From Phenylobacterium sp. (lineage in GTDB: Bacteria > Pseudomonadota > Alphaproteobacteria > Caulobacterales > Caulobacteraceae), in the NCBI RefSeq assembly GCF_019636135.1, contig NZ_JAHBYD010000001.1, forward strand, positions 1 to 64,000: a DNA stretch of 64,000 nucleotides. The letters run 5' to 3'. Shown here in pieces: positions 7,760-16,938 of this stretch; position 1 is the stretch's first letter; every line of letters begins with the position of its first letter. The position numbers and the translations under genes were made by a program. Below the pieces are notes generated by a model. That model had not been told where the DNA came from. It did not search any database and saw nothing but the letters and a program-made list of their open reading frames with translations.

Positions 7760-8692
7760 ATGGCCGTTCTCGTCATCGCGGACCACGACAACGCGACCCT
7801 CAAGGACAACACGCACAAGGTGGTGACCGCCGCTCAGGGCATCGGCGGCGACGTCGACATCCTGGTGGCCGGGACCAATGTGGCGGCCGTAGCGGCGGAA
7901 GCCGCCAAGATCGCCGGCGTGCGCAAGGTGCTGACGGCGGAGAGCGCCGAGCTGGGCCAGGGCCTGGCCGAGGCGGTGGCCGACCTGATCGTGGGCCTGG
8001 CCCCCGGCTACGACGCCATCCTGACGCCGGCCACCTCGCAGGGTAAGAACTTCAGCCCGCGCGTGGCGGCGAAGCTGGACGTGGCGCAGATCTCGGACGT
8101 GACCGAGGTCGTCTCCGCCGACACCTTCACCCACCCGATCTACGCCGGCAACGCCATGGAGACCGTGCAGTCCTCCGACGCCAAGAAGGTGCTGACGGTG
8201 CGCCCGACCGCCTTCAAGGCGGCCGCGGAAGGCGGCTCGGCCAAGGTCGAGAGCGTCGCGGCCCCGGCCGCGCCGGCGAAGACGAAGTTCGTCGACCAGA
8301 AGATCGTCAAGTCGGCCCGCCCCGAGCTGGGCGCCGCCAAGATCGTGGTCTCGGGCGGCCGCGCCATGGGCTCGGCCGAAGAGTTCCAGAAGGTCATCGA
8401 GCCGCTCGCCGACAAGCTGGGCGCGGCCGTGGGCGCCAGCCGCGCCGCGGTGGACGCCGGCTACGCGCCGAACGACTACCAGGTGGGCCAGACCGGCAAG
8501 GTGGTGGCGCCTGAGCTCTATGTCGCCATCGGCATCTCGGGCGCCATCCAGCACCTGGCCGGCATGAAGGACTCCAAGGTGATCGTGGCGATCAACAAGG
8601 ACCCCGACGCGCCGATCTTCCAGGTCGCCGACTTCGGCCTCGTGGCGGACTACAAGGCCGCGGTTCCCGAGCTGATGAGCGCCCTGGGCTGA
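7760..8692 (+). CDS. etfA: electron transfer flavoprotein subunit alpha
   Basis: 310 residues. The C-terminal FAD-binding domain shows [49 protein letters not shown] and [10 protein letters not shown], all typical of EtfA. It binds the FAD that carries electrons from acyl-CoA dehydrogenases such as those at 1776 and 58733. It follows etfB without a gap. A GNRA-loop hairpin with a T run at 8726-8752 ends the transcript. Confidence 0.98.
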   Translation: MAVLVIADHDNATLKDNTHKVVTAAQGIGGDVDILVAGTNVAAVAAEAAKIAGVRKVLTAESAELGQGLAEAVADLIVGLAPGYDAILTPATSQGKNFSPRVAAKLDVAQISDVTEVVSADTFTHPIYAGNAMETVQSSDAKKVLTVRPTAFKAAAEGGSAKVESVAAPAAPAKTKFVDQKIVKSARPELGAAKIVVSGGRAMGSAEEFQKVIEPLADKLGAAVGASRAAVDAGYAPNDYQVGQTGKVVAPELYVAIGISGAIQHLAGMKDSKVIVAINKDPDAPIFQVADFGLVADYKAAVPELMSALG

Positions 8693-8725
8693 TCACGGCC
8701 CCGGCCGCATCGACGACGGATCGAA

Positions 8726-8752
8726 GGGCGGGCCGCAAGGTCCGCCCTTTTT
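8726..8752 (+). terminator. intrinsic terminator after etfBA
   Basis: The stem GGGCGGGCC / GGTCCGCCC (8726-8734 with 8739-8747, one G-T pair) closes a GCAA tetraloop and is followed by TTTTT. It lies 33 bases after the etfA stop. Confidence 0.85.
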
Positions 8753-8765
8753 CCTTCCCGACGCA

Positions 8766-8800
8766 CGTCATCCCGCGACTTGTTCGCGGGACCCATGATC
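8766..8800. repeat. family B palindromic element, single arm
   Basis: CGTCATCCCGCGACTTG followed by TTCGCGGGACCCATGA. This is one arm (with its own CCCGCG/CGCGGG stem) of the element seen complete at 34579-34705 and 54924-55049. No right arm follows. The rest of the etfA-hbd gap (297 bases) has the terminator above and nothing else I can name. Confidence 0.75.
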
Positions 8801-8989
8801 GCGGGAGAGCGTTGCGACCCGCGGCGGCGGCTCGGCGCCACATCCTCGGCGGCGACCGGAAAGACACGCCTGCCGGAGCATCGATTTTGCGACGCAGCAA
8901 AGCTCTTGCCGCGCTGCGCCATACACGTGTTAGAAAGTCGCCTCTTTCAGAAGGGCGCGGCTGGCGCTCGGGCATCGAAGGCCTCGTCT

Positions 8990-9867
8990 ATGGTTGGCAT
9001 CAAGAAGGTCGGCATCATCGGCGCCGGCCAGATGGGCACCGGCATCGCCCACGTCGTGGCGCTCGGCGGCTATGACGTCCTGCTTCACGACGTGAGCCAG
9101 GAGCGGATCGACCAGGGCATCGCGCTGATCGAGAAGAACATGACCCGCCAGGTCGCCCGCGGCCTCATCGAACATACGGCGATGGAAGCGGCGGTCGCCC
9201 GCATCAAGCCGGCGGCGGAACTGCAGACCATCGGCGGCGCGGACCTCGCGATCGAGGCGGCCACCGAGAACGAAGAGACCAAGAAGACCATCTTCAAGGC
9301 GCTGCAGCCGCACCTGGGCGCGGACACCCTGCTGGCCTCGAACACCTCGTCGATCTCGATCACGCGGCTGGCCTCGGCCACCGACCGGCCGGGCAAGTTC
9401 ATCGGCCTGCACTTCATGAACCCCGCGCCGGTCATGAAGCTGGTCGAGATCATCCGCGGCATCGCCACCGACGCCGACACCTACGAGACCGCCGTCAGCT
9501 TCGCCCAGTCGCTGGGCAAGACCACCTCGAACGCCGAGGACTTCCCGGCCTTCATCGTCAACCGCGTGCTGGTGCCGATGATCAACGAGGCGATCTACAC
9601 GCTGTACGAAGGGGTGGGCACCGTCGACGCCATCGACACGGCGCTGCGGCTCGGCGCCAACCACCCGATGGGCCCGCTGGAGCTCGGCGACTTCATCGGC
9701 CTCGACACCTGCTGTCGATCATGAACGTGCTCTACGAGGGCCTTGCGGACTCGAAGTACCGCCCGTGCCCGCTGCTGGTGAAGTACGTCGAGGCCGGCTG
9801 GCTGGGCCGCAAGTCGGGCCGCGGCTTCTACGACTACCGCGGCGACAAGCCGGTCCCGACGCGCTGA
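8990..9867 (+). pseudogene. hbd: 3-hydroxybutyryl-CoA dehydrogenase, frameshifted near the 3' end
   Basis: Residues from [20 protein letters not shown] (NAD-binding GxGxMG) through [36 protein letters not shown] and [18 protein letters not shown] are intact in one frame. At 9712 the frame changes by one base. The expected continuation ([10 protein letters not shown], then [11 protein letters not shown] and the stop at 9865-9867) lies in the -1 frame. Family members read DTCLSIMN, so a C appears to be missing from TGC-CTG. Unshifted translation ends at 9724. It is either a true deletion or a sequence error. The enzyme would oxidise 3-hydroxyacyl-CoA with NAD+. Confidence 0.88.
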
Positions 9868-9868
9868 T

Positions 9869-10013
9869 TTCCCTCCCTTAATGGGGAGGGACAGACCGCG
9901 CGAAGCGCGGTCAGGGTGGGGAAGCCTGGACTAACCCCTGCCTCTCAGATTTCGCACTGCACTGCCCCACCCTGGCCGCTTCGCGGCCTGTCCCTCCCCA
10001 TTAAGGGAGGGAA
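9869..10013. repeat. family D element, solo copy without a gene
   Basis: The left arm at 9869-9928 has a CCCTCCC-TTAAT-GGGGAGGG hairpin followed by GACCGCGC-GAA-GCGCGGTC and AGGGTGGGG. The right arm at 9957-10013 is its inverse, with the inner stem changed to GGCCGC-TTC-GCGGCC. Only about 28 bases lie between the arms, where the copy at 6022-6595 holds a DUF559 gene. Confidence 0.87.
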
Positions 10014-10081
10014 ATTGCGGCGCTGCTTGTCGGCCCGACCTATCCTCGTTCGTCCTGCGACTGAACGGGAAGGCCTGCGCC

Positions 10082-10462
10082 ATGCTCTACGCCCTGCTCT
10101 GCTACAACGACGAGGCCGCCGTCTGGGCCTGGGACAAGGCGCAGGACGACGAGGTCATGGCCCGGCTGGCCGTCGTGCGCGGCAAACTGGAGCGGGAGGG
10201 CAAGCTCGGGCCGTCGCTGCGCCTCCTGCCCACCACCGCGGCCACCACGCTGCGCAAGAGCGACCCGCCGCTGGTGATCGACGGCCCCTTCGCCGAGACG
10301 AAGGAGCAGTTGCTGGGCTTCTACATCGTCGACGTCGCCGACCTCGACGAGGCGGTCGCGGTGGCCAAGGAACTGGCCGAGGCCAACCCGGGCGGCGCGT
10401 ACGAGATCCGGCCGCTCGCCCTGTTCAACGCCGGCGCGCCCCTGCGCGTCGAAGCCGTATGA
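10082..10462 (+). CDS. YCII-related (DGPF-type) protein
   Basis: 126 residues. It starts MLYALLCYNDEAAVWAW and contains VIDGPFAETKEQLLGFYIVDVADLDEAV, the DGPF region of the YCII/DGPFAETKE family. GGxYEIRPL closes the small ferredoxin-like domain. These genes are regularly found next to ECF sigma factors of the long SnoaL/TPR-containing types, as here, where the stop overlaps the sigma start (ATGA at 10459). The biochemical role is unknown. GGGAAGG before the ATG is a fair ribosome binding site. Confidence 0.87.
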   Translation: MLYALLCYNDEAAVWAWDKAQDDEVMARLAVVRGKLEREGKLGPSLRLLPTTAATTLRKSDPPLVIDGPFAETKEQLLGFYIVDVADLDEAVAVAKELAEANPGGAYEIRPLALFNAGAPLRVEAV

Positions 10463-11715
10463 GCGCCGACATCGCCTGGATCGACGCGGCGATCACCGCC
10501 GCGCGGCCCCAGGCGGTGGGCGCGCTGCTGCGCTATTTCCGTGACCTCGACACCGCCGAGGAGGCGTTCCAGGACGCCTGCCTGCGGGCGCTGAAGACCT
10601 GGCCGGCGAACGGCCCGCCGCGCGACCCGGCCGCCTGGCTGATCATGGTGGGCCGCAACGCCGCGCTGGACGGCGTGCGCAAGCGCTCGCGCAACACCGG
10701 GCTGCCGTCCGAGGAGGTGCTGAGCGACCTCTCCGACCAGGAGGCGCGCGCGGCCGACCAGGTGGACGCCGGCGACTACCGCGACGACGTGCTCAGGTTG
10801 CTGTTCATCTGCTGCCACCCGGACCTGCCGGCGACCCGGCAGATCGCGCTGGCGCTCAGGATCGTCTCGGGCCTCACGGTGAAGCAGATCGCCCGCGCCT
10901 TCCTGGTCTCCGAGGCGGCGATGGAACAGCGGATCACGCGGGCCAAGCGCGAGGTGGCGGCCGGCGAGGTCGCCTTCGAGACGCCGGGCGCGGTCGAGCG
11001 GTCGGAGCGGCTGGCGGCGGTGGCGGCCATGCTCTACCTCGTCTTCAACGAGGGCTATTCGGCCGGCGACAACCCCGAGCGGGCGCAGCTCTGCGGCGAG
11101 GCGATCCGGCTGACGCGCCTCCTGCTGCGGCTGTTCCAGGCCGAGCCCGAGATCATGGGCCTGCTGGCGCTGATGCTGATCCAGCATTCCCGCACGCCCG
11201 CGCGGTTCGACGCCGATGGCCAGGTCGTGCTGCTGGACGACCAGGACCGCGGGCTCTGGGACCGCAAGCTCGTCACCGAGGGCCTGGCGCTGATCGACAA
11301 GGCGATGCGCCACCGCCGCCCCGGCGCCTACCAGGTGCAGGCCGCGATCGCCGCGCTGCATGCCCGCGCCGCCACGCCCGCCGACACCGACTGGGCGCAG
11401 ATCGACGCCCTCTACGCCGGCCTGGAGCGCCTGACGCCGTCGCCGGTGGTGACGCTGAACCGCGCCGTCGCGGTCTCGAAGGTCCGCGGGGCGGAGGCGG
11501 CGCTAGAGATGATCGCGCCGCTGGAGGGCCGGCTCTCGGGCTACTTCCACTTCCACGGCCTGCGCGGCGCGCTCAACCTCGAACTCGGCCGCCACGCCGA
11601 GGCCCGGGCCGCCTTCGACCGCGCCATCGCCCTGGCCGGCACCGCCGCCCAGGCCGCCCACATCCGCCGGCACCTCGACCGCCTGATGGCGGATCACCCC
11701 GCGCCGGCGGCGTGA
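10459..11715 (+). CDS. ECF-type RNA polymerase sigma factor (ECF42-like, long C-terminal extension)
   Basis: 418 residues. Sigma region 2 spans roughly residues 15-80 (FRDLDTAEEAFQDACLRAL, AWLIMVGRNAALD). Region 4 spans about 115-165 (LPATRQIALALRIVSGLTVKQIARAFLVSE). A helical extension of about 230 residues then ends in TPR-like repeats (LNRAVAVSKVRG, ALNLELGRHAEARAAFDRAI). Such sigma factors are paired with YCII/DGPF genes, and this one overlaps its partner by four bases. No anti-sigma gene is adjacent. The extension probably does the sensing; the signal is unknown. Confidence 0.92.
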   Translation: MSADIAWIDAAITAARPQAVGALLRYFRDLDTAEEAFQDACLRALKTWPANGPPRDPAAWLIMVGRNAALDGVRKRSRNTGLPSEEVLSDLSDQEARAADQVDAGDYRDDVLRLLFICCHPDLPATRQIALALRIVSGLTVKQIARAFLVSEAAMEQRITRAKREVAAGEVAFETPGAVERSERLAAVAAMLYLVFNEGYSAGDNPERAQLCGEAIRLTRLLLRLFQAEPEIMGLLALMLIQHSRTPARFDADGQVVLLDDQDRGLWDRKLVTEGLALIDKAMRHRRPGAYQVQAAIAALHARAATPADTDWAQIDALYAGLERLTPSPVVTLNRAVAVSKVRGAEAALEMIAPLEGRLSGYFHFHGLRGALNLELGRHAEARAAFDRAIALAGTAAQAAHIRRHLDRLMADHPAPAA

Positions 11716-11834
11716 CGCACGGCGCGCCGCCGGCCCGATTCGGCGTTAACCAAACCCGAACCCGCCACATGGTTAATGAATTCGACTGAGCCGGAGTCCG
11801 CAGCGGATACTCCGGGTGATTCGGACGGGGTTCC

Positions 11835-13148
11835 ATGCGGCGGCTTACGCTTACGCTTCTCTGCGCGACCTACCTGTGCCTGTCGCTGATCGTGGCGCTC
11901 ACGCTGTGGCGCAACGGCCTGGGCGGCGGCGCGGCCATCTCGGCGTTCCTGGGCGCCTTCGGGCTCTGCCTGGCCTCGCACGGCATGGTCATGCGCTTCC
12001 TGGAGATGCGCGAGATCCGCGGCGAGGTCGAAGCCGTCCGCGACGCCCACAAGATCCTGCTGGACCAGGTGGTGCGCATCGACGGCCGCGTGACCGACGT
12101 GGCCCGCGCGGTCGAGGCCGACCTGACCCGCGGCGCCGAGCTTTCCAGCGAGGTCCACATGCTGGAGGAACTGGTGGGCCGGCTGGGCCAGCGGTTCGAA
12201 GAGCAGCCCTACCTGGCGGCCCGCGGTCATGACGTGCGTGAGGCGGCGGCCGCCGCCGCGCCGCGGCCGGCGGGCCTGCTGGAGGTGGTGAAGGACGCGC
12301 TGACCCAGAACCGCGTCGACCTCTACCTGCAGCCGGTCATGGCGATCCCGCAGCGCAAGACCGTCTTCTACGAGAGCTATTCGCGCCTGCGCGACGCGAC
12401 CGGCCGCGTGATCCTGCCGGCGGAATACCTGAGCGTCGCCGAGCCCGCGGGCCTGGTCACCGCCATCGACAACCTGCTGCTGTTCCGCTGCGTGCAGATC
12501 GTGCGGCGCCTCGCGCGGCAGGACCGCCGCGTCGGCATCTTCTGCAACATCTCCATGGCGAGCCTGGGCGACGAGGGGTTCTTCCCGCAGTTCCTCGACC
12601 TGCTGCGCGCCAACCGCGACCTCGCGCCCGCGCTGGTCTTCGAGATCGGCCAGCAGGCGTTCGAGACCCGCAACGGCGTGCAGGCCCGCAACATGGCCCG
12701 CCTGGCCGACCTCGGCTTCCGCTTCTCGGTCGACAAGGTCGTGAACCTCGACATCGACCTGGCCGACCTCGGCCGGTCGGACGTGAAGTTCCTGAAGGTC
12801 GGCGCCCAGGCGCTGCTGGACGAGCTGACCGAGGTGGAGGACCGCCTGGTCCTGCGCTCGATGCCCGACCTGGCGGCCGAGGACTTCGCGCTGCTGCTCC
12901 GCCGCTACGGCGTCGACCTGGTGGCCGAGAAGGTCGAGAACGAGCGGCAGGTGGTCGACCTCCTCGACCTCGACGTCCAGTTGGCCCAGGGCCACCTGTT
13001 CGGCGCGCCCCGCGCGATCAAGGAATCGGTCCTCACCGAGGCCCCCGCGGCGCAGGCGGCTCCGCCGGCCACCCCGGTCGCGGCCCCCGCGCCGGCGCCC
13101 AGCGCCCAGCGCAGCAACATCGAGCGCATCGCCCGCCGCGCGGCCTGA
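11835..13148 (+). CDS. tipF: TipF-like EAL-domain protein (flagellar pole positioning)
   Basis: 437 residues: two transmembrane segments (about 5-25 and 31-52), a coiled coil (about 55-125), a degenerate EAL domain (about 145-405) and a Pro/Ala tail. The EAL signature reads YESYSRL with Glu180. CNIS and VKFLKVG remain, but the DDFG motif is replaced by SVDKVVNLD. This arrangement matches Caulobacter TipF, a c-di-GMP receptor that helps place the new flagellum and is not an efficient phosphodiesterase. TTAACC and GGTTAA at 11746 and 11771 lie upstream. A CC-TCTCC palindrome follows the gene. Confidence 0.85.
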   Translation: MRRLTLTLLCATYLCLSLIVALTLWRNGLGGGAAISAFLGAFGLCLASHGMVMRFLEMREIRGEVEAVRDAHKILLDQVVRIDGRVTDVARAVEADLTRGAELSSEVHMLEELVGRLGQRFEEQPYLAARGHDVREAAAAAAPRPAGLLEVVKDALTQNRVDLYLQPVMAIPQRKTVFYESYSRLRDATGRVILPAEYLSVAEPAGLVTAIDNLLLFRCVQIVRRLARQDRRVGIFCNISMASLGDEGFFPQFLDLLRANRDLAPALVFEIGQQAFETRNGVQARNMARLADLGFRFSVDKVVNLDIDLADLGRSDVKFLKVGAQALLDELTEVEDRLVLRSMPDLAAEDFALLLRRYGVDLVAEKVENERQVVDLLDLDVQLAQGHLFGAPRAIKESVLTEAPAAQAAPPATPVAAPAPAPSAQRSNIERIARRAA

Positions 13149-13150
13149 GC

Positions 13151-13185
13151 CTCCTCTCCCTCTCCGCTTCGCGGGGGGAGAGGAG
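13151..13185. repeat. family E palindrome
   Basis: CTCCTCTCCCTCTCCGC, then TTC, then GCGGGGGGAGAGGAG: an imperfect hairpin two bases after the tipF stop. Related sequence occurs at 16939-16983 and 17082-17128. It may act as a terminator or an RNA-stabilising stem. Confidence 0.7.
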
Positions 13186-13206
13186 TGTGATAACCGCCGC
13201 GGCGCC

Positions 13207-14067
13207 ATGACCTCCCCCACGCCGATTTCCGGGCTCCGCGAGCTCGCGTCCCGCTACGACGTCCTGCTGTGCGACGTCTGGGGCGTGATCCACAACGGGC
13301 GCGAGAGCTTCCCCGCCGCCTGCGCGGCCCTGGCGCGGTTCCGGGCCGAGGTGGGGCCGGTGATCCTGATCTCCAACGCGCCGCGGCCGCATCCGCCGAT
13401 CGTCGAGCAGCTCGATTCGCTCGGCGTGCCGCGCGCGGCGTGGACGAAGCTGATCACCTCGGGCGACGCCACGCGCGGGCTGCTGGCCGAGCGAGGCGGC
13501 AAGGTCTGGAAGATCGGGCCCGACCGCGACGAGGTGCTGTACGAGGGCCTGGGGCTGGCCGCGGGCGGCCCCGACGACGCCGACTTCATCTGCGTGACCG
13601 GCCCCTACGACGACGAGACCGACGAGCCGGCCGACTATCGCGAGCGGTTCGAGGCCTGTGTGGCGCGCGGGCTGGACCTGATCTGCGCCAATCCGGACAT
13701 CGTGGTGCAGCGGGGCGACAGGCTGATCTACTGCGGCGGGGCGCTGGCGCAGCTCTACGAGAGCCTGGGCGGCCGCGCAGTCATGGCGGGCAAGCCCTAT
13801 GCGCCGATCTACCGGATGGCGCTGAAGGCCGCCGAAGCCGGGCTGTCGCGACCGATCGACACGGCGCGCGTGCTCTGCGTGGGCGACGGGCTGCCCACGG
13901 ACGTGCGCGGCGCCAACGCCCGCGGGCTGGATATTCTCTTTGTCGCCAATGGGATACATGGCGGCGAGACCGTGGGGCCGGAGGGGCTGAACCGGGCCGT
14001 CGTCGGCGACCTCCTGCGGCAGGAAGGCCTGCAGGCGAACTGGGTGATCGCCGATGTGGCGTGGTGA
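13207..14067 (+). CDS. TIGR01459-type HAD-superfamily hydrolase
   Basis: 286 residues. The HAD motif I is LLCDVWGVIHNG (Asp23). Motif II is VILISNAPRP. The late motif is VMAGKPYAPIY, and RVLCVGDGLPTDVRGANARGLD carries the metal-binding Asp. The layout is NagD-like, with a C2-type cap between motifs II and III. Family members are phosphatases of unknown substrate. It lies 58 bases after tipF on the same strand. Confidence 0.9.
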   Translation: MTSPTPISGLRELASRYDVLLCDVWGVIHNGRESFPAACAALARFRAEVGPVILISNAPRPHPPIVEQLDSLGVPRAAWTKLITSGDATRGLLAERGGKVWKIGPDRDEVLYEGLGLAAGGPDDADFICVTGPYDDETDEPADYRERFEACVARGLDLICANPDIVVQRGDRLIYCGGALAQLYESLGGRAVMAGKPYAPIYRMALKAAEAGLSRPIDTARVLCVGDGLPTDVRGANARGLDILFVANGIHGGETVGPEGLNRAVVGDLLRQEGLQANWVIADVAW

Positions 14068-14137
14068 ACGGCGTACGCTGTAAGATCGACGGCAACGGGC
14101 TCGCGGCAAGGCGCGCCACGCAGAGCTTGGGGGAGCC

Positions 14138-14560
14138 GTGCAGGGATTCTATTTCGACGAGTTGACGGTCGGCCAGACCGCGGAGACCAGCCGCGTGGTC
14201 GGCCTGGCGGACATCCAGGCGTTCGCGGACGTCTCGGGCGACCACAATCCGCTGCACCTGGACGAGGCCTACGCCAGCACCACGACCTTCGGGGAACGCA
14301 TCGCCCACGGCATGCTCTCGGCGTCGTTCATCTCGGGCCTGATCGCCAACAAGCTGCCGGGCGCGGGCGCCATCTACCTCTCGCAATCGCTGCGGTTCCG
14401 CCGGCCGGTGAGGATCGGCGACCTGGTGGTCGTGCGGGTGACGATCCGGACGCTGGACGAGGGCCGGGCGCACGTCACGCTCGACACCGCCTGCGAGGTG
14501 AGCGGCAAGACCGTGATCGACGGCGAAGCTCTGGTGATTGCGCCCCGCCGCCCGGCGTGA
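14138..14560 (+). CDS. MaoC-family dehydratase (R-specific enoyl-CoA hydratase-like)
   Basis: 140 residues, GTG start at 14138 with GGGGGAG seven bases upstream. The hot-dog fold hydratase motif is FADVSGDHNPLHLDEAYA with catalytic Asp and His, and GERIAHGMLSASFIS follows. Such enzymes hydrate trans-2-enoyl-CoA to (R)-3-hydroxyacyl-CoA and feed polyhydroxyalkanoate or fatty-acid metabolism. It is tightly followed by ribF (13 bases). Confidence 0.9.
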   Translation: MQGFYFDELTVGQTAETSRVVGLADIQAFADVSGDHNPLHLDEAYASTTTFGERIAHGMLSASFISGLIANKLPGAGAIYLSQSLRFRRPVRIGDLVVVRVTIRTLDEGRAHVTLDTACEVSGKTVIDGEALVIAPRRPA

Positions 14561-14573
14561 CAATCGGGGGCGC

Positions 14574-15515
14574 ATGAAGCGCATCCGGGTGATCCGCGGC
14601 TGGAACGACCTGTCCCCCGACGATCGGGGGGCGGCCGTCGCCATGGGCAGCTTCGACGGCGTCCACAGGGGCCACCAGCAGGTGATCGAGCTGGCCGGGC
14701 GCGCCGCGAACGAGCTGGGCACCCCGCTGGGCGTCATCACCTTCGACCCGCATCCGCGCGTCTACTTCCGCCCCGACGAGCCGGCGTTCCGGCTGATGAA
14801 GACCGACCAGCAGGCGCGCGCGCTGGAGAAGCTGGACGTCGACATCCTCTACGTCCTGCCGCTCGACGCCGAGCTGGCCGGCATGACCGACCGCGCGTTC
14901 GCGACCCGCGTGCTGCACGAGGGCCTGGGCGCGCGCCACGTGGCGGTGGGCTTCGACAACTCGTTCGGCAAGGGCCGCACCGGCACGCCCGACACCATGC
15001 GCCAGTACGGCGCCGAACTGGGCTTCGGCGTCTCGGTGGCCGAGCCGGTGGGCGATGGGGAGGGCGACAAGTATTCTTCGACCGCCGTGCGCCAGGCGCT
15101 GCGCGACGGCAGGCCCGAGGCGGCCGCCGAGATCCTGGGCCGCCCGTTCGCCATCGAGGGGCCGGTGCAGCGCGGGCGGCAGCTCGGCCGCAAGCTGGGC
15201 TTCCCGACCGCCAATGTCGACCTGGCCGACTACGTCGCCCCGCGGTTCGGGGTCTACGCCACCCGCACCCGGCTGTCGGACGGGCGGGAGTTCGCGGGCG
15301 TCGCCAACATCGGCGTGAACCCGACGGTGCATGGCGTCACCCGGCCGCTGCTGGAGGTCTGGCTCTTCGACTTCGACGAGGACATCTACGACCGCGTGAT
15401 CGAAACCGACCTCGTGGCCTTCCTGCGGCCGGAGGAGAAGTTCGACAGCCTCGAGATCATGACCGACCAGGTCATGCGCGACGCCGACGCCGCCCGGAGG
15501 GTGCTGGGAAGCTAG
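14574..15515 (+). CDS. ribF: bifunctional riboflavin kinase / FAD synthetase
   Basis: 313 residues. The N-terminal adenylyltransferase half (to about residue 185) has GSFDGVHRGHQ, FDPHPRVYF, FDNSFGKGRTG and YSSTAVRQAL. The C-terminal kinase half has RKLGFPTANVDL, FGVYATR and VANIGVNPTV. It makes FMN from riboflavin and then FAD. FAD would be needed by the many flavoenzymes encoded nearby, though the gene is a housekeeping one. The ATG at 14574 is 13 bases after the MaoC stop. Confidence 0.97.
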   Translation: MKRIRVIRGWNDLSPDDRGAAVAMGSFDGVHRGHQQVIELAGRAANELGTPLGVITFDPHPRVYFRPDEPAFRLMKTDQQARALEKLDVDILYVLPLDAELAGMTDRAFATRVLHEGLGARHVAVGFDNSFGKGRTGTPDTMRQYGAELGFGVSVAEPVGDGEGDKYSSTAVRQALRDGRPEAAAEILGRPFAIEGPVQRGRQLGRKLGFPTANVDLADYVAPRFGVYATRTRLSDGREFAGVANIGVNPTVHGVTRPLLEVWLFDFDEDIYDRVIETDLVAFLRPEEKFDSLEIMTDQVMRDADAARRVLGS

Positions 15516-15531
15516 GAGAATTCAACAGCTT

Positions 15532-15563
15532 CCGCTCATCCCGGCATTCGCCGGGATGAGCGG
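15532..15563. terminator. hairpin between convergent ribF and VWA genes
   Basis: A perfect 14-bp stem, CCGCTCATCCCGGC with GCCGGGATGAGCGG, closes the loop ATTC. No clear T run follows on either strand. It lies 16 bases after the ribF stop and 15 before the VWA stop, so it may serve both transcripts. Confidence 0.7.
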
Positions 15564-15577
15564 TATGAGTCGGGACG

Positions 15578-16933
15578 TCAGTGCGGGACGTAGCTCCTCA
15601 GCACGTCCTCGATGATGCGCTCCAGTTGCTCGATGGTGCCGCACTGCTTGGCCACGTGGCAGAAGCGGGCGTAGCGGTTCATGACGCTGTCGCCCTGGCC
15701 CCAGTAGCTCTCGGGTTCGGGGTTCAGCCAGATCACGGCGCGGCTGCGGTCGTGGATCTCGCGCATGAGGTCCAGCCGCGGGTCGGCGAAGTTCGAGCGG
15801 CCGTCGCCCAGGATGATCACCGTCGTGCGGCGGTCGAGCTTGTCGAGGTGCTGTTCCGAGAAGTCCTGCAGCGAGCGGCCGTAGTCGGTCTGCTGGAAGC
15901 CGATCTCCTGCAGCACCTTGAAGATCGCCTGCTCGACGCCGTGGTCGTCCAGGATGTCGTTCACGCTGATCATCCGGCCCGAGAAGGCGAAGGCCTCCAT
16001 CCGGTCGACCACCTCGTTCAGCGAGTAGAGGAAGGTCAGCAGGAACTGGGCGGCGGCCGCGACCGACTTGCTCACATCGCAGATCGCCACGATCGACGGC
16101 TTGTCGACCTTCTTGACCTTGAACTGGATGTCGAAGGGCACGCCGCCGTAGGCGAGGCTGCGGCGCAGCGTCTTCCGGACGTCGAGGTGGCCCTTGTGGG
16201 CGATGTGGCGGCGGCGCGAGTACTTGGCGGCCAGGCGCTTGGCCATCTTCTTCACCAGCGCGGCCATGAGCTGGTAGTCGACCGGGTCGACGCCGCCGTC
16301 GGCGTTGAGCTGCTTGCGGGCGAGGCGCTCTTCCCGGAGCGCCTGGGCGGAGGCCGCGGCGTAGAGGTCGTGCTGGCGGGCGACGTACGCCTGCGCCTCC
16401 GTGAACAGGTCGCGGCGGGCCTGGTCGAGGCGGTCGGCGAGGCCCTGCTGCTCGGGGAAGCGGCGCGCGTTGGCGATGATCCGCTCGATCTCCTCCAGCC
16501 CCATCTCCTCCAGCAGGCGGCGCGTGAGGCGCGAGCGCTGGGTAGTGAGGCGGATGTCGGCGACGCCGGCCCGCCCCGCCGCCTCCTCCATGGCCTGCTG
16601 GATCCGGGCGTTGTCGCCGCTGAGCACCGCCTGGGCGAGCGGGCTCGACTCGGTGGCGGCCATGTCGGCGTCGCTGGGCTCGCCCTGCGGCGAGGCCGAG
16701 GGCGGCGGCATCGAGACGGCGTCGCGGGCGAAGAAGGTGTCGAAGACGGCGTCGAACCGGCCCACCTCGTCGGCCGACTTGGCGAGCGTCGAGCAGAGCG
16801 CGTCCTTGAAGAGCGTGCGGTCCGCGTAGCCCGTGACGGTCACCGCGCGCGAGGCGTCGATCGCCTCGGCCGGCGAGACCCGGACGTCGGCGGCCCGCAG
16901 CGCGCGGAAGAACTGCTCGAGCGTGTGCTGCAT
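15578..16933 (-). CDS. CoxE-like von Willebrand factor A domain protein
   Basis: 451 residues. The C-terminal half is a VWA domain with an intact MIDAS: AICDVSKSVAAAA (DxSxS), QQTDYGRSL (Thr) and ILGDGRSNF (Asp). The N-terminal half is helical and charged, as in CoxE/YehP-type proteins. The MoxR ATPase gene lies upstream on the same strand, separated by about 210 bases. MoxR-VWA pairs act as chaperones that insert metals or assemble complexes; the client here is unknown. Confidence 0.88.
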   Translation of the reverse strand: MQHTLEQFFRALRAADVRVSPAEAIDASRAVTVTGYADRTLFKDALCSTLAKSADEVGRFDAVFDTFFARDAVSMPPPSASPQGEPSDADMAATESSPLAQAVLSGDNARIQQAMEEAAGRAGVADIRLTTQRSRLTRRLLEEMGLEEIERIIANARRFPEQQGLADRLDQARRDLFTEAQAYVARQHDLYAAASAQALREERLARKQLNADGGVDPVDYQLMAALVKKMAKRLAAKYSRRRHIAHKGHLDVRKTLRRSLAYGGVPFDIQFKVKKVDKPSIVAICDVSKSVAAAAQFLLTFLYSLNEVVDRMEAFAFSGRMISVNDILDDHGVEQAIFKVLQEIGFQQTDYGRSLQDFSEQHLDKLDRRTTVIILGDGRSNFADPRLDLMREIHDRSRAVIWLNPEPESYWGQGDSVMNRYARFCHVAKQCGTIEQLERIIEDVLRSYVPH

Positions 16934-16938
16934 CTAGA

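Noticed and set aside
11746..11776. Possible CtrA site upstream of tipF
   Set aside because: TTAACC and GGTTAA are present, but the full TTAA-N7-TTAA spacing is not; kept only as a remark.
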